Origin: Herpetosiphonaceae bacterium | Lineage (GTDB): Bacteria > Chloroflexota > Chloroflexia > Chloroflexales > Kallotenuaceae | Assembly (NCBI GenBank): GCA_013821605.1 | Contig: JACDGP010000006.1 | Span: 1-64,000, forward strand | Direction of reading: 5' to 3' | Length of the DNA stretch: 64,000 nt | Shown: positions 1 through 9,948 of the stretch, piece after piece | How the letters are laid out: every line of letters starts with the position of its first letter | Numbering within the stretch: position 1 is the first letter of the stretch | Translations under genes and position numbers: made by a program | The notes under the pieces: generated by a model | Told to the model about the DNA's origin: nothing | The model's input: the letters and a program-made list of their open reading frames with translations, nothing else | Databases searched by the model: none

Positions 1-294
1 TTTCGCAATAGCCTGAGCCACTCGGCTTGGCGGCGACCCGTGACGAAGCACTGGTCGAGCAGTTCGGCAATATGGCCCGCCAGGAGTACCTAGCGGTCGG
101 CATACGGGTGGCCCTGCACCGAATGGCCGATCTTGCCACCGAGCCACGTTGGTCGCGCAAGACGACTTGCCCCGCAGGGCAAGCTGCCGTTCGAACTACC
201 GTCATCTATGGAGGCGGTACTGGCACAAAAGCCGGACGTGCCCTACGATTCGGAGCATCCGCTGTATCGCTTTGGTCACGGCTTAAGCTATTGA
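1..294 (+). pseudogene. Remnant of glycoside hydrolase family 3 (beta-glucosidase-like): N-terminal block joined to extreme C-terminal block
   Basis: PEPLGLAATRDEALVEQFGNMARQEYLAVGIRVALHRMADLATEPRWSR (GH3 N-domain-like), preceded by an in-frame TAG at 9-11, then in another frame GKLPFELPSSMEAVLAQKPDVPYDSEHPLYRFGHGLSY* (GH3 C-terminal-like) ending at 294. Confidence 0.75.
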
Positions 295-324
295 GGCAGG
301 CTGCGAGCACCGGTTCAGCCTTGC

Positions 325-1110
325 TTACGCCTCGGCAGCCGTTTCCGTCTCTTCTGTGACCGGCTCGTCTTTGGGATCGTCCTTCAGCCGGATATAGCCG
401 AACCGTTCGGCGAACTCACAATCGATGCCCGCCTCACGGGCCATGCGGGCAGCCTCGGCGGCCCAATCGCGCACCATTTGTTCGCCCGACCAACCATCCA
501 ACTGGCTGTGGTGTTCTCGCAAGGCCGCGAACTTCCTGTTGAGGTCCTCAGTCGTCAACGGCACAAAGACCGTGGGATTAACGGCCGAGCCCAGATAGAT
601 TTCGCGTACATCATGCGGCTCCAGCCCTTCTTCAAGCAGGTCCAGCGCTGCCAATAGCGTATTGGCCGTCGGCATGATCGCGGCGAGTGTTGCGTCGGCC
701 ACAGCGCGGTGATCGGGGTGGTTGATATAGGTCGGGCCGTAGCGGAACAGCGGGTCCTGCGTAATCACGACATCCGGGCGGACCTTGCGAATCACGCGAG
801 CTATATCCCACCGCAACGCCAGTGAGGGCTCGACCCGTCCATCGGGATAGCCTAGGAAGGTGATGTCGGTACAGCCCAGGACAGCAGCGGCCGCGCGCTG
901 CTCGTCATGCCGAATCTTCGCCAGTTGCTCAGGCGTTTGGTTCGGGTCACGCGAGCCACTAATCCCATCTGTCACCAGGCAATAATGGATCGACGTGCCC
1001 TGGCTCTGCCAGTGGGCCAACGTACCGCCGGCGGTAAACTCAGCATCATCGGGATGCGCGGCGACGATCAGAACGCGTTTCGGTGCGGGGTTGGGTGGTT
1101 GGGGTGCCAT
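325..1110 (-). CDS. PIG-L family deacetylase (LmbE-like)
   Basis: KRVLIVAAHPDDAEFTAGGTLA motif; HPDHRAVADA. Confidence 0.9.
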   Translation of the reverse strand: MAPQPPNPAPKRVLIVAAHPDDAEFTAGGTLAHWQSQGTSIHYCLVTDGISGSRDPNQTPEQLAKIRHDEQRAAAAVLGCTDITFLGYPDGRVEPSLALRWDIARVIRKVRPDVVITQDPLFRYGPTYINHPDHRAVADATLAAIMPTANTLLAALDLLEEGLEPHDVREIYLGSAVNPTVFVPLTTEDLNRKFAALREHHSQLDGWSGEQMVRDWAAEAARMAREAGIDCEFAERFGYIRLKDDPKDEPVTEETETAAEA

Positions 1111-1154
1111 CTGTATTCTCCTTAAAAACCTATAATACTCGATCCAGCCTCGAT

Positions 1155-2294
1155 TTAGCCACCCGGCACCGTTAGCGGCACCGGGACCAGCAGCAAAAAG
1201 AAAACGATCAGTCCAAAGATCGCCAGCGCCGTATGTTTGCGATCCAGCCCTGGGACGTCATTAAACGGTGCCGGATGCCGGATGCCGGTGAGCAACGGCA
1301 AGACGGCCCATAAGAGCCAGGTGTGCGAAACAAAGATGCCCAGCACAACACAGACACCGATCATGGTGTAGGCCAGGTAATCGGCTTTGCGCCCGAGGAG
1401 CGCATAGGCCACATGACCACCGTCAAGTTGTCCAATCGGTAGCAGATTGAGCATCGTAATCAGCAGGCCAATCCAGGCTCCCCAAGCAATGCTGCTCAAT
1501 TCTACATCAACGCCATTGCCCGGCAGCCGCTGGCCAAAAACGATGAACTTGGCCAACAGGTAGAACAGTGAGTTCCCTTCCTGGATGCTACCCGGTGCGG
1601 AGGCACCAACCGTGGACACATGCAACCCTAGAAAGAGCAATGGCACCGCGACCACGAGACCGGCGAGTGGTCCGGCGATGCCGACCTCCAGCAAAGTCCG
1701 CCGGTCTTCAAGCGGCTCGCGCTGCACGATCACCGCGCCCATCGTGCCGGTCAGCGTGATGCCCGGAGGCATGGGAATGAAGTATGGCCAGCTCATCGGC
1801 GCGCCTCGCAGACGGCCGACGATGAAATGGCCCATCTCATGCGTCCCCAGGATGCCCAAGAGCGTCAGCATAAACGGCAAGCCACGCAAGATGCTGAGTG
1901 GTTGTCCGAACGGATCGGCCCCTTCGCTCAGGGCTCCATTCAGCAGCACCGTGATGATCGTCACGACCAGCAAAACAACGTTGATCCATAGCCGTGCCGG
2001 CTTGTGCTGGATCACCCCAGGCCGGGCAACGAGCTCCACACCGTCGACGGTACGTGTCACAAAAGGGGTAAAGCCCACGGCTTCGAGCCGCTGGCGCAGT
2101 GGCCGGTAGACGCGCTGCGCATCGACCAGTAGCCGGCCATGCAACACGACACTGCCATTAGGCTGAATAATATAATCCTCGATCTGCATAAAGTCGCGGG
2201 CTGCAGCACGCACTGCATCCGGCGCGGTTACAGCATCGATCAAAAGCTGTTGCATCCGCTGTCCTCTTGATACCAGCCCTGTCTGGCTGTTCAT
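1155..2294 (-). CDS. Site-2 protease / M50 family membrane metalloprotease
   Basis: HEMGHFIVGRLRG zinc motif, LLPIGQLDGGHVAYALLG; start placed at MNSQTG. Confidence 0.9.
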   Translation of the reverse strand: MNSQTGLVSRGQRMQQLLIDAVTAPDAVRAAARDFMQIEDYIIQPNGSVVLHGRLLVDAQRVYRPLRQRLEAVGFTPFVTRTVDGVELVARPGVIQHKPARLWINVVLLVVTIITVLLNGALSEGADPFGQPLSILRGLPFMLTLLGILGTHEMGHFIVGRLRGAPMSWPYFIPMPPGITLTGTMGAVIVQREPLEDRRTLLEVGIAGPLAGLVVAVPLLFLGLHVSTVGASAPGSIQEGNSLFYLLAKFIVFGQRLPGNGVDVELSSIAWGAWIGLLITMLNLLPIGQLDGGHVAYALLGRKADYLAYTMIGVCVVLGIFVSHTWLLWAVLPLLTGIRHPAPFNDVPGLDRKHTALAIFGLIVFFLLLVPVPLTVPGG

Positions 2295-2337
2295 ATTTAT
2301 TGTAGCAAGATATGCAGCGGACAACGGGTGCATCCCA

Positions 2338-3399
2338 TCAGCCCCACCAGAACGAGGCGGCGATGATGCCGTACAAGCCGAGCAGCGCCACGCCTTCCAG
2401 CCAGATCGATTCGCCATCGTAAACAATGATCGCGCTTAAAGCCGTCGTCAAGCCGAGCGCGGCAACCAGCAGCGGCGGCAAGACGAGCGTGAGATGCGTC
2501 GTGCCCACCACGAAGCTCAGCAACACCAGTGCCGGTGTCAGGGCCAGAGCGACCTGTAACGAGCTATTCAAAATCACGCTGATCGCGAAGTCGGGCTTGT
2601 TACGAGCTGCCAGCTGAATACCGACCACATTTTCGACCGCGTTGCCGGCAATCGCCACGATCACCAGGCCGGTGAAGGCCTGCGAGATATGCAGAACTTT
2701 GATCGCCGGACCGAGTGCTGCGACGAACCAGTCGGAAACAAAGGCCGAGCCAACCCCTGCCAGCACCAGTAGCGTGATTGCCAGCCATAGCGGCCAGCCT
2801 TGACCTTTTTCCTCTTCATCCTCTACGGCCACCGCGCCCCCACTCACAGAAAACGGGATGCTCGCGACGAACACCACTAATAACACGATGGCACACGCAA
2901 TACTTAGTGTCTCGGCGTGCGAGCCGGCCGGTGTGTGCAGCTTTTGGGCAAGCGTCGGCACAACCAGCGCCGAAACCGCCAGCAGTGTGAGCGTCGCAAT
3001 CACGCGGGGCTGCTCCTTGGCAAAGCGCTGCGTGCCGTTACGTAGACCACCGACCAGAAATGCGAGGCCCAGCACGAGCAAACTGTTGCCTAAGATCGAA
3101 CCAACCAGTGCTGCCTGTACGACATCCAGCAATCCCGCCCGTAAGGCAAAAATGCCGACGAAGAGCTCCGGCAAGTTGCCGATTGCCGATTGCAACACAC
3201 CGGTCGCGGCCGGACCCAAGTGGGTGCCAAGTTGTTCGGTAGCGTCGCCCACAATCGCAGCGAGCATTGCCAGCGCAACCCCGGCCACGACGAAAGACAA
3301 CACCGCGTTGCCATGTTCAAAATCCAAGATACCGGCGAAGATCGTCGCAATAATGCCAACGGCGAGCAAGATCCGTGTTTTCAGCGACAGCATACCCAT
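2338..3399 (-). CDS. Calcium/proton antiporter (CaCA/Cax family)
   Basis: Multi-TM; GNLPELFVGIFALRAG and GNAVENVVGIQLAARNKPDFAISVILNSSLQVAL repeats. Confidence 0.88.
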   Translation of the reverse strand: MGMLSLKTRILLAVGIIATIFAGILDFEHGNAVLSFVVAGVALAMLAAIVGDATEQLGTHLGPAATGVLQSAIGNLPELFVGIFALRAGLLDVVQAALVGSILGNSLLVLGLAFLVGGLRNGTQRFAKEQPRVIATLTLLAVSALVVPTLAQKLHTPAGSHAETLSIACAIVLLVVFVASIPFSVSGGAVAVEDEEEKGQGWPLWLAITLLVLAGVGSAFVSDWFVAALGPAIKVLHISQAFTGLVIVAIAGNAVENVVGIQLAARNKPDFAISVILNSSLQVALALTPALVLLSFVVGTTHLTLVLPPLLVAALGLTTALSAIIVYDGESIWLEGVALLGLYGIIAASFWWG

Positions 3400-3499
3400 G
3401 CACTGTGTTCCTCCTGCCGCGCAAGTATATGCGAAAATGCCGGCTGCCGATGGCACTGCTGTACAATGCTCCAAGAGTTTAAATAATGCCGGAGGCCGC

Positions 3500-4450
3500 G
3501 TGCTCTATCATAATCTCGATCCCGAGTTGCCCCGTAACTTGCCCGATCTATTGCGCTGGCGCTTAAGCCGGCGCAACTTGCCGCCACCACCTGTTGAGCG
3601 CACCGTCTTGCCGCAATCTATCCATAATGATGGCAGCGCCCTTCGCACCGGCGACAATACCTTGACGTGGATCGGCCATGCCAGCATTGTGCTGCAGCTG
3701 GACGGCTATACGATTCTATGTGATCCCGTATGGAGCAACGCCATCACGCGCTTCGTTCCCCGTTTATCGCAGCCCGGTCTGAACTTGGAAAATGTACCGC
3801 CGCCCGATCTCGTCTTGCTTTCGCATAACCATTATGATCATCTTGATTTGCCAACCTTGCGGCGGCTCGATCCCAAGACCCAAATCTTTGTTCCGGCAGG
3901 CCTCCGCCAGTATATGCACCGGAGAGGCTTTCGCCATGTGCAAGAGTTTGGCTGGTGGGACAGCACCACGGTTGGCCCCTTGCGCATCACCTTTGTACCG
4001 GCACAGCATTGGAGCCGGCGCTTGCCATGGGATACCAACAAAAGCTGGTGGGGCGGCTATGTCATTGAAGGCACGCAGCGCGTCTACTTCGCTGGCGATT
4101 CGGCCTTGTTCTCCGGTTTCCAGGAAGTTGCGGCGCGCTTTCCCCGGCTAGATTGGGCGATCCTGCCCATTGGCGCCTATGATCCGCGTTGGTTTATGGT
4201 CGGTGTGCATATGAATCCCGAAGAGGCCGGCGAGGTCTGGAAGCTGCTCGGTGCCCAGCACATGCTGCCGATCCACTATGGTACCTTTCGCCTAACCGAC
4301 GAGCCCGTTGGCGAACCGGCGCTCCGGCTGCGGGCCTGGTGGGAGGCTCAAGGGTTGGAGCAAGACCGGTTGTGGATGCCGCAGCTGGGCGAAACGCGCC
4401 GTCTGGACCGCATCGAGCAGGAGCAACCCCTGCAGCCGGTGGGAGCCTGA
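3500..4450 (+). CDS. MBL-fold metal-dependent hydrolase (NAPE-PLD/UlaG-like)
   Basis: LLSHNHYDHLDLPTL, FAGDSALFSGF, LPIHYGTFRL; GTG start with GGAGG RBS at ~3491. Confidence 0.88.
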   Translation: MLYHNLDPELPRNLPDLLRWRLSRRNLPPPPVERTVLPQSIHNDGSALRTGDNTLTWIGHASIVLQLDGYTILCDPVWSNAITRFVPRLSQPGLNLENVPPPDLVLLSHNHYDHLDLPTLRRLDPKTQIFVPAGLRQYMHRRGFRHVQEFGWWDSTTVGPLRITFVPAQHWSRRLPWDTNKSWWGGYVIEGTQRVYFAGDSALFSGFQEVAARFPRLDWAILPIGAYDPRWFMVGVHMNPEEAGEVWKLLGAQHMLPIHYGTFRLTDEPVGEPALRLRAWWEAQGLEQDRLWMPQLGETRRLDRIEQEQPLQPVGA

Positions 4451-4474
4451 CTGTATTAATAAGGAGGGTTGGCG

Positions 4475-5254
4475 ATGCAACTTGATCATCTGGTCATCCT
4501 GGTACCCGACCTATATATAGCGATTCTGGATTACACCACGCTGGGTTTTACCGTTACGCCCGGTGGCGCGCATGCCGATGGTTTGACCGAGAACGCCTTG
4601 ATTCCGTTTGCGGACGGGAGCTACCTTGAGCTTATTGCTTTTAATGATCCTGGAACCCCTCAGCTGCATCGCTGGTGGCGTTTCGTTGGGATGGGTAGTG
4701 GATTGATCGACTACGCGCTGGGCTGTTCGGCGCTCCAGGCGGAGATCGACATGTTGTCCAGCAAACAGATCGCCTTCGATGGCCCCCATCCTAATGGCCG
4801 GCAACGACCGGATGGCACCGAGTTACGTTGGCTCGGCGCCTTTGCGCCGGAAGGCCAAGGACTGCCATTTTTGATCGAGGATCGGACACCCCGCAACCTG
4901 CGCGTGCCCACCGGTGATGCAACGCAGCATCCTAACGGTGTGCTAGGTGTGAGCCGGGTCGTTGTGGGTGTTACGGATCTGCAGGCGACGGCGGAGCACT
5001 ATGGACTGTTGCTCGATGAGCGACCTTCCGACCGCGCTCATGATGTGGACCTGGCCGCCGACATTGTGCATCTGCCGCTTAGCCAGGCTACGCTGGTACT
5101 TGCTCAGCCAACCGAGCACGCTAGCCCGCTCGCTGCACAGCTTGCAGCACGCGGCCCGGGTATGTATGCGGCGGGGTTGACCGTGGCACCTGAACAAGCA
5201 ACCGGCTGGCTGGAACCGCGCCGCACGCACGGTGCGCGCTTGCAGCTGGTCTAG
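4475..5254 (+). CDS. VOC / glyoxalase-like domain protein
   Basis: MQLDHLVILVPDL... two-module layout; AAGGAGG RBS. Confidence 0.8.
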   Translation: MQLDHLVILVPDLYIAILDYTTLGFTVTPGGAHADGLTENALIPFADGSYLELIAFNDPGTPQLHRWWRFVGMGSGLIDYALGCSALQAEIDMLSSKQIAFDGPHPNGRQRPDGTELRWLGAFAPEGQGLPFLIEDRTPRNLRVPTGDATQHPNGVLGVSRVVVGVTDLQATAEHYGLLLDERPSDRAHDVDLAADIVHLPLSQATLVLAQPTEHASPLAAQLAARGPGMYAAGLTVAPEQATGWLEPRRTHGARLQLV

Positions 5255-5350
5255 CATTCCTTGGATTATCCTGCCCGGTTCGCAAGGCGTTCGCCCTTGT
5301 CTGCTATAATGCGCGACGTTGTGCCTCTTGTTGATCCGGGAAGGACTGGG

Positions 5351-5722
5351 ATGCCCAAAACCATATTCGTCATCGACGATGACCTGGGAATGCAGCTTGT
5401 ACTTGAAATCGCCTTGAAGGATGCCGGCTATGAGATGGTCGCAGCCTCCGATGGCTTGCAAGGGATCGAGCGCTTGGCAACGCTCCAGCCCGACCTCGTG
5501 ATCTCCGATGTGATGATGCCCCAGCTTGATGGTGTACAGGTTTTTAACCTGCTGAAGCAGCGTTTGCAAGACCAGGGCATTCCCATCATTATCATGACCG
5601 CGCTCAGCCGTAAACCCTGGTTTGCCGATATGGAAGCCGAGGGCGCGGTCATTATCCAGAAGCCGTTTGACGTAGACCATTTATTGGATATGATCCGGCT
5701 GCTATTGGACGAAGGGTCCTAG
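5351..5722 (+). CDS. Stand-alone response regulator receiver domain
   Basis: TIFVIDDDLGMQLVLEIALKDAGYE...LVISDVMMPQLDG...PIIIMTA...IIQKPFD. Confidence 0.92.
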   Translation: MPKTIFVIDDDLGMQLVLEIALKDAGYEMVAASDGLQGIERLATLQPDLVISDVMMPQLDGVQVFNLLKQRLQDQGIPIIIMTALSRKPWFADMEAEGAVIIQKPFDVDHLLDMIRLLLDEGS

Positions 5723-5738
5723 CTCCGCTCATAGCCGC

Positions 5739-7043
5739 TCATGCTGGTAAGCTTTGTTCGTTTTGTACCAGTGTCGCACATTGTTCACCACTCAAGATTG
5801 CTCCATTAATACTGCTCGCTTCGGTCCACTCGGCTGCGATATACAGTCCGGGGATCGGTGTCCCATCGGCATGCGCAGCTTGATTACCGGGCAATCGGCT
5901 GCTGATGCCGGGCGGCTGATCGAACTGGGCATACGTGATGCGATACACCTTGAGTGGGTAATAGGTGTCGAGCGCAGCCAGCGCCCCTGCATCGCCTGCC
6001 CACATTCGGCGTAAATCCCTCATCGCCCGACCAACCAGCTCGCGATCATCCCCGGCCGGCGTGCCCAAGATCGTCGCACTCAGCAGATGGCGTCCCTCCG
6101 GTGCACACTCGGGTGCGACCGCTGACAATTGCTGCGCATTGTTCACGAAGGCATCTGCGTTAGCATTGAGCATAATCTTTTTGCCCTGGTAGACCGGTCT
6201 GCGCCCCGCGAAATAGATTGCAACGGTTTGCCGTGCACCTGCGGGTGTCGGCATATCAACCAGCCTGTGCGCTGCGGGCGCATCCGTCGCCAGGACAACC
6301 GCATCGGCATCAAGCTCTTGTCCGTCCCGTAGCCGTACGCCGCTAACGCGATCTCCGCTGTAACGCAAGCTCTCCACCGACGTATTGAGTCGAATGGCTC
6401 CTGCCGCTGCCAGTGGTGCTGCCAACTGTTCGGTGATCGCCCCCATCCCCGCCGCCGGAATGACCGTGTTGCCGCGTGCCAGCATCTCAAAATAAAAGGC
6501 GAAGGCGGCGGCTGTCGTCGCTAATGGCCGCTCCAGAAAAATCCCCCCATAAAAGGGCCGAAAAAAGCGATCAATCGTGGCCTGAGTAAAGCCCTGCGCC
6601 TGAAGGAATGCGATAGTCGACTGCTCCCCAAAGCGTTGTGGATCACGTCCACTCCAGCCCAGGGCCAGCACAAGCCGTAGCGTACGTAGCTTGTCGAGCA
6701 GCGGAATCTCGGGCGTCCTTATGGCCGCGATCACGTCCTTCAGCTGCCGGTCGCGCAGGGGATCAGTTAAGATCGAGCGCTGCCCATTGCGGCAGATCAA
6801 CGCGCCAGGATCGAAGGCTCGCAGCTCCAGCTCAGTCAGGTCGAGCTGTCGTCGTGCAGCGGGATAGCCATCGAACAAAACCTGGAAGCCCCGGTCACAC
6901 GTATAGCCATCGATCTGATCTGACCGTACCCGTCCCCCGACCCCATCTGCTGCTTCCAGGACGACGACCTCCTGTCCCGCTTTGTGTAAAAGTCGTGCAC
7001 AGGTGAGCCCGGCCAGCCCCGCACCGACGACAAGAATCTTCAC
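5739..7043 (-). CDS. FAD-dependent amine oxidase / protoporphyrinogen oxidase-like
   Basis: KILVVGAGLAGLTCARLLHKAGQEVVVLEAADGVGGRVRS dinucleotide-binding motif; C-terminal GLYIAAEWTEASSINGAILSGE. Confidence 0.88.
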   Translation of the reverse strand: MKILVVGAGLAGLTCARLLHKAGQEVVVLEAADGVGGRVRSDQIDGYTCDRGFQVLFDGYPAARRQLDLTELELRAFDPGALICRNGQRSILTDPLRDRQLKDVIAAIRTPEIPLLDKLRTLRLVLALGWSGRDPQRFGEQSTIAFLQAQGFTQATIDRFFRPFYGGIFLERPLATTAAAFAFYFEMLARGNTVIPAAGMGAITEQLAAPLAAAGAIRLNTSVESLRYSGDRVSGVRLRDGQELDADAVVLATDAPAAHRLVDMPTPAGARQTVAIYFAGRRPVYQGKKIMLNANADAFVNNAQQLSAVAPECAPEGRHLLSATILGTPAGDDRELVGRAMRDLRRMWAGDAGALAALDTYYPLKVYRITYAQFDQPPGISSRLPGNQAAHADGTPIPGLYIAAEWTEASSINGAILSGEQCATLVQNEQSLPA

Positions 7044-7133
7044 ATATACCTCTGCTCAATCATACAAACCGGCGCATTATAGCATCCGCTGCTCATTGCC
7101 CAGCATACCTTTGATCCCTCGCACCTGCACGCC

Positions 7134-8105
7134 CTAAACGGCTGCCCCTTCAACCATCATCTCTTGTACTGTCTGCAGCCAGCGTTGCTGGTCGTGCAGC
7201 GCGCCGCGCGCCGCCTCCAATCCGACGAGCCGGAATCGCAACTGGTCACCCGGCAACAATTGGGCTGCAAGTGGCAGGTCAGCACCAATAACCGTGCCGA
7301 TGATCGGATAGCCACCGGTCGTTTGTGCATCGGCCATCAGCAAAATCGGTGCTCCCCCCGGCGGTACCTGCACCACACCCGGTAACACTCCACCCGAAGG
7401 TAAATTTGTCCCCGCAGCGTCTAAGCCTGTTCCCTTTAGGCGGTAGCCCATCCGGTCACACTCGTTGCTGAGCGTATAGGTGGTCGCTTGCCAGCGCTTG
7501 ATAGCGCCGGCATGGAACAGATGCAGATGTGGTCCCGCAATCGAGCGTAGTTCCGGCATGCTGCTATATGGCGGGCGGTGCTCGGGCGGCAGCCACCTCA
7601 GTCTTGGCCGTTGGCCTTGATACGCCTCCACAATATCCCCGCGACGCAATGCGCGTCCCTCGAAGCCGCCCCAGCCGTCGGGCAAATATGTACTGCGCGA
7701 GCTGAGAACGGGATCGACGGCAATACCACCTGCCACACCTAGGTATGCTCGCGCACCACGTTGCCGGTGCATGAAGGCCAACTGTTGTCCTGCTTCTACT
7801 GTATACGTCGCCCAACCTGGCAATGCGCTATCATCAAGCATCGCGCCTAAGTCGGCCCCCGTCACCGTAACGATCGTCGCCGTCAGCACTCGTAATCGCA
7901 GGCCGCTCAGCAGCACCTCTAAGACGGCTGCCTCTGGCGTATTGCTAAGGAGCATATTCGCGGCGCGGTAGGCAAAGCGATCAAGTGCTCCGCTTTCTGG
8001 TACACCCACCGCGCGATAGCCACGCCGTCCACCGTCCTGCATCGTTGTTTGCAGGCCAGCTTGGAGTACTTCAAAAATGGGTTGCTTGGGCGACGAACTG
8101 TACAT
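7134..8105 (-). CDS. pxpC: 5-oxoprolinase subunit C (biotin-dependent carboxyltransferase-like)
   Basis: FEVLQAGLQTTMQDGGRRGYRAVGVPESGALD; adjacent to pxpB and pxpA. Confidence 0.9.
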   Translation of the reverse strand: MYSSSPKQPIFEVLQAGLQTTMQDGGRRGYRAVGVPESGALDRFAYRAANMLLSNTPEAAVLEVLLSGLRLRVLTATIVTVTGADLGAMLDDSALPGWATYTVEAGQQLAFMHRQRGARAYLGVAGGIAVDPVLSSRSTYLPDGWGGFEGRALRRGDIVEAYQGQRPRLRWLPPEHRPPYSSMPELRSIAGPHLHLFHAGAIKRWQATTYTLSNECDRMGYRLKGTGLDAAGTNLPSGGVLPGVVQVPPGGAPILLMADAQTTGGYPIIGTVIGADLPLAAQLLPGDQLRFRLVGLEAARGALHDQQRWLQTVQEMMVEGAAV

Positions 8106-8736
8106 AATCACCCGGCGCGAGGAGCGCCGGAGGTTCACGCTCCGGATCGAACAGGAGCACCGTGGTGCGACCAATCAGATGCCAACCACCCGGTGCCGCT
8201 GCCGGATAAATGCCACTCCGTCCATTGGCAATCGCCACCGAGCCAGCCGGGACCATCACCCGTGGCACGCTCCGCCGGGGCAAATTGAGCACCACCGGCA
8301 AACCGCCCAGGTATGGAAAGCCCGGCATGAAGCCGATCATCTCGACCGGAAACGGCGCGGCGGTGTGCAACCGCACGACCTCAGCTAACGTCAGGCCCGT
8401 GGCCGCAGCAACCTCCTCCAGATCCGGTCCTGCTCTACCACCATACTCGACAGTAATCGAAATCGTCCGTGACGTCGCTACGACCGGTGGCACCACATCT
8501 TCGTACCTGCACACCTGCTCCACCAGCGCTGCCCGCGAGATCGTCAGGCTGTCATAGCATAGGAGCAAGGTTGTACTTGCCGGCACATAGTCATAGACCC
8601 CCGGCAAGTGGTCGGCAAGTAAACGGCGAGCTAATTCACGCAGTCGGCCCGCATAATCGCCCGTAGCTGGAGCACGCCCAATCAGCAAACCACCCTCACC
8701 AACATCGGCAAATGTCCACTGTGGTGTGGTCGTCAT
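8071..8736 (-). CDS. pxpB: 5-oxoprolinase subunit B (KipI family)
   Basis: VEYGGRAGPDLEEVAAATGLTLAEVVRLHTA...IGFMPGFPYLGGLP...PAGSVAIANGRSGIYP. Confidence 0.92.
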   Translation of the reverse strand: MTTTPQWTFADVGEGGLLIGRAPATGDYAGRLRELARRLLADHLPGVYDYVPASTTLLLCYDSLTISRAALVEQVCRYEDVVPPVVATSRTISITVEYGGRAGPDLEEVAAATGLTLAEVVRLHTAAPFPVEMIGFMPGFPYLGGLPVVLNLPRRSVPRVMVPAGSVAIANGRSGIYPAAAPGGWHLIGRTTVLLFDPEREPPALLAPGDYVQFVAQATHF

Positions 8737-9491
8737 TACGTCGCCTGCCTGAAGGGTGCGATCACAATGCCGGCAGCATCGAACGCGGCCCGCACTGCTT
8801 GAGCCAACTGCGCCGCCTCTGGTGAGTCGCCATGAATGCAGAGTGTATCGGCCCGCACTGCCAGCCAACCACCATCCGCAGTCCGTACCCCGCCACGCTG
8901 CGCCAGACCGAGCGCTTGCTCAACCGCACTCACCTGGTCAAGCAATGCACCCTCGGCTTGCCGTGCTCGTAGCATTCCGTTCGGTTCATAGCGCCGGTCA
9001 ATAAAACCCTCGTGGGCAACACGTAGGCCCGCTTGCTCCCCTGCAGCAGTCAACGCGCTGTTGCTCAGTCCTACCAGCACCAGATCAGGGTCAAAGGCTC
9101 GGACGGCTCGTGCGATCGCGGACGCGACACGCTCGTCCTTGGCTGCCAAGTTATACACCGCACCGTGTGGCTTGACATGCATTAATAGTACCCCGGCTGC
9201 TCGTGTAAAAGCCGCTAAAGCACCGATCTGATACAACGTACCATCGGTGATCTCATCAGGCGACAAGGCCATCGCACGTCGTCCAAAGCCTTGTAGGTCG
9301 GGGTAACCGGGATGCGCTCCAACGGCTACGCCATGCTGCCGCGCTAATTCGACGGTCGTTCTCATAACAGTTGGATCACCGGCATGCCAGCCACATGCAA
9401 TGTTGACCGATGTCACCAACGGGATCACCTGTGCATCTGCGCCGATCTCCCACTGCCCGAAACTCTCGCCAACATCCGAGTTGAGATCCAT
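8736..9491 (-). CDS. pxpA: 5-oxoprolinase subunit A (LamB/YcsF family)
   Basis: MDLNSDVGESFGQWEIG...NIACGWHAGDP; TAATG stop/start overlap with pxpB. Confidence 0.93.
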   Translation of the reverse strand: MDLNSDVGESFGQWEIGADAQVIPLVTSVNIACGWHAGDPTVMRTTVELARQHGVAVGAHPGYPDLQGFGRRAMALSPDEITDGTLYQIGALAAFTRAAGVLLMHVKPHGAVYNLAAKDERVASAIARAVRAFDPDLVLVGLSNSALTAAGEQAGLRVAHEGFIDRRYEPNGMLRARQAEGALLDQVSAVEQALGLAQRGGVRTADGGWLAVRADTLCIHGDSPEAAQLAQAVRAAFDAAGIVIAPFRQAT

Positions 9492-9578
9492 ACTGCTCCC
9501 TAGAGCAACGCCTTGCATCACGACTGGTTCAATGCAATACTGCACTGCCATAAAGCAGCATGCACAAGGAGCCAAACC

Positions 9579-9920
9579 GTGTACTATCGAGTATGCCTGT
9601 TAGTCGTCATCCTAGCAACCACACTCACAGGTTGTGTTATCACCGGAGCAGAGGCCGCTAACGAGCCAACTTCATCCACGACCTCCATGCCTCGAACCAT
9701 CGCTGCTATGCAGCCCAAGTTAACTCAAACTTTGACGCCGTCGGCAGCCGAACAGCTCTTTGGCAAGCCCGACGAAATCACGGGGAGTGGCTTGCTCATC
9801 TACGTCTATAATATGGCGAATGGACAAAAGCTGTGGCTTGGCTTTAGCGGTTATCGCTCCTTATTCTATGCCAAAGTGCGGAACAGCGATGGATCGATGC
9901 AGGATTTGCCGCTCAAGTAA
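9579..9920 (+). CDS. Small putative lipoprotein, paralog of 21396-21737
   Basis: GTG start, AAGGAG RBS, VILATTLTGC lipobox; C-terminal LFGKPDEITGSGLLIYVYNMANGQKLWLGFSGYRSLFYAKVRNSDGSMQDLPLK. Confidence 0.8.
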   Translation: MYYRVCLLVVILATTLTGCVITGAEAANEPTSSTTSMPRTIAAMQPKLTQTLTPSAAEQLFGKPDEITGSGLLIYVYNMANGQKLWLGFSGYRSLFYAKVRNSDGSMQDLPLK

Positions 9921-9948
9921 AGCTTGGCTCTGTTCAAAACCAAATGGT

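Noticed and set aside
2858-3499. N-terminal ~214 aa of ORF 2858-4450
   Set aside because: Overlaps the confident antiporter gene antisense; real MBL start is GTG at 3500 with a GGAGG site.
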